The notes beneath the pieces were generated by a model, which was given only the letters and a program-made list of their open reading frames with translations, was not told the DNA's origin and searched no databases. 6,349 nt of DNA from NCBI GenBank assembly GCA_009780595.1, contig WQZT01000099.1, positions 1-6,349 on the forward strand, in the 5' to 3' direction. Positions 5,976 through 6,349 of this stretch are shown here, one piece after another. Origin of the DNA: Treponema sp. Its GTDB lineage: Bacteria; Spirochaetota; Spirochaetia; Treponematales; Breznakiellaceae. The first letter of the stretch is position 1. Every line of letters starts with the position of its first letter. The position numbers were made by a program, and so were the translations under genes.

Positions 5976-6003
5976 TTGACAAATTAAGTGTATCTGGTAT
6001 ACT
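5976..6003 (+). promoter_or_regulatory. Sigma-70-type promoter of flaA, extended -10
   Basis: TTGACA (5976-5981) is a perfect -35. TATACT (5998-6003) is a near-consensus -10, and the spacer is 16 nt. TG at 5995-5996 with one base before the -10 gives an extended -10. RNA should start near 6010, leaving a leader of about 37 nt with AAAGGAG (6034-6040) 6 nt before the flaA ATG. A vegetative promoter for flaA agrees with reports for T. pallidum, where flaA is sigma-70-driven and the core flaB genes use sigma-28. Confidence 0.88.
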
Positions 6004-6010
6004 ACTTAAT
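5983..6010 (+). repeat. Inverted repeat over the flaA -10, operator-like
   Basis: ATTAAGTGTAT (5983-5993) is the complement of ATAC (5999-6002) plus ACTTAAT (6004-6010), giving 11-bp arms with one unpaired T (6003) and a 5-nt centre. The dyad covers half the spacer, the whole -10 and the predicted RNA start, so a protein bound here would block the promoter. It may also be partly an accident of AT-rich sequence. Confidence 0.6.
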
Positions 6011-6031
6011 AGGTTTAAGTAATTTAGTAGT
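6001..6031 (+). repeat. Nested second and third dyads downstream of the flaA -10
   Basis: ACTTAA (6004-6009) also pairs with TTAAGT (6015-6020) across a 5-nt gap, and ACTACTTAAT (6001-6010) pairs with ATTTAGTAGT (6022-6031) at 9 of 10 positions. The same central segment thus has one possible partner upstream and two downstream. TTAAGT half-sites occur at 5984-5989 and 6015-6020 in one orientation and at 6004-6009 in the other. Confidence 0.5.
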
Positions 6032-6046
6032 TGAAAGGAGCTTTGA

Positions 6047-6349
6047 ATGAAACGGATTATCATTCTTCTTGCTGTGGCGATGTTTTCTTTTGGGACGCTA
6101 GTCGCCAATGAAACGGTTCTGATCGATTTTACCCTGTTGGGTGCGGATATCCGCATTCCTACTGATGAAAATGATCAGGACACATGGCCTAACCAAAACC
6201 GCCGGACCGTAATGGATTTCGGTCAAACAGCGGGTGCCAGTTTCACGCCGGGGCAGAGGGCGCTGATGCGGACATCTTTGGCCATCGAGAATTGGAACGT
6301 GGAGTTGAACTCTTCTGCCCGTACAATTTCCAATGTAACGCGCTCGTTC
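6047..6349 (+). CDS. flaA: Flagellar filament outer-layer (sheath) protein FlaA, N-terminal 101 residues (3' truncated by window)
   Basis: The frame is open from ATG at 6047 to the end of the window. The protein starts with a Sec signal peptide (MKR, hydrophobic core at about 4-18) and likely cleavage after LVA at residue 20, leaving a mature N-terminus NETVLIDF. The mature part follows the treponemal FlaA pattern as I remember it: VLIDF-x3-GADI, then a polar insert, NRRTVMDF (51-58), QRALMRTSLAIENWNVELNSSAR (70-92). FlaA is exported by Sec rather than by the flagellar type III system and coats the FlaB core of the periplasmic flagellum. The start is fixed by the AAAGGAG site and the signal peptide. 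FlaA paralogues exist in several treponemes, so which paralogue this is cannot be settled from 101 residues. It has its own promoter after the GerMN gene. Confidence 0.92.
   Translation, partial: MKRIIILLAVAMFSFGTLVANETVLIDFTLLGADIRIPTDENDQDTWPNQNRRTVMDFGQTAGASFTPGQRALMRTSLAIENWNVELNSSARTISNVTRSF

Noticed and set aside
5824..6156. Minus-strand ORF (110 codons) across the GerMN gene end and flaA start
   Set aside because: It runs antisense through the strong flaA promoter and signal-peptide region and has no recognisable motifs.

Overview
The window looks like a chromosomal segment of a treponeme-like spirochete. The strongest evidence is at the right end: the first 101 codons of a FlaA-type sheath protein of the periplasmic flagellum, preceded by a GerMN-domain protein and a secreted N-acetylmuramoyl-L-alanine amidase. 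From memory, Treponema pallidum has the same order (amidase, hypothetical protein, flaA1, around TP0247-TP0249); I could not check this. Base composition is roughly balanced, except for a clearly AT-richer stretch from the end of the GerMN gene into the flaA leader. All genes I can support are on the + strand.

Left part (1-1115): the C-terminal half of a Na+/Ca2+-antiporter-family membrane protein, truncated by the window edge. It is followed by a 38-codon ORF encoding only the Cys/His knuckle that normally starts a larger protein, and then by a complete cutA (CutA1 family, metal tolerance). Middle (1197-2663): a 488-residue FapA/DUF342 protein with an acidic N-terminus, a glycine-rich beta-helix-like core and a C-terminal coiled coil.

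Right part (2664-5958): a tightly packed three-gene unit encoding an ATP-grasp carboxylate-amine ligase (519 aa), a secreted Amidase_3 protein (362 aa, 8-nt overlap with the ligase gene) and a membrane-anchored GerMN protein (178 aa, ATGA overlap). The 121-nt leader before the unit holds a good match to a flagellar sigma-28 promoter (TAAT-N15-GCCGATAA). The predicted RNA start falls at a perfect 7-bp hairpin that displays the Shine-Dalgarno sequence in its loop. flaA then has its own strong sigma-70-type promoter (TTGACA-N16-TATACT with an extended -10), overlaid by nested inverted repeats that resemble an operator.

Reading the genes together, the right half suggests a motility and envelope-remodelling neighbourhood. 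A periplasmic amidase and a GerMN protein could open or tailor peptidoglycan around periplasmic flagella, co-transcribed with an uncharacterised ligase and adjacent to the filament sheath gene. The functional link is inference. The most novel items are the ligase-amidase-GerMN unit under a putative sigma-28 promoter, the hairpin-presented ribosome site and the nested dyads at the flaA promoter. No rRNA, tRNA, CRISPR array, insertion sequence or convincing intrinsic terminator was seen, and no gene-free stretch exceeds about 120 nt.
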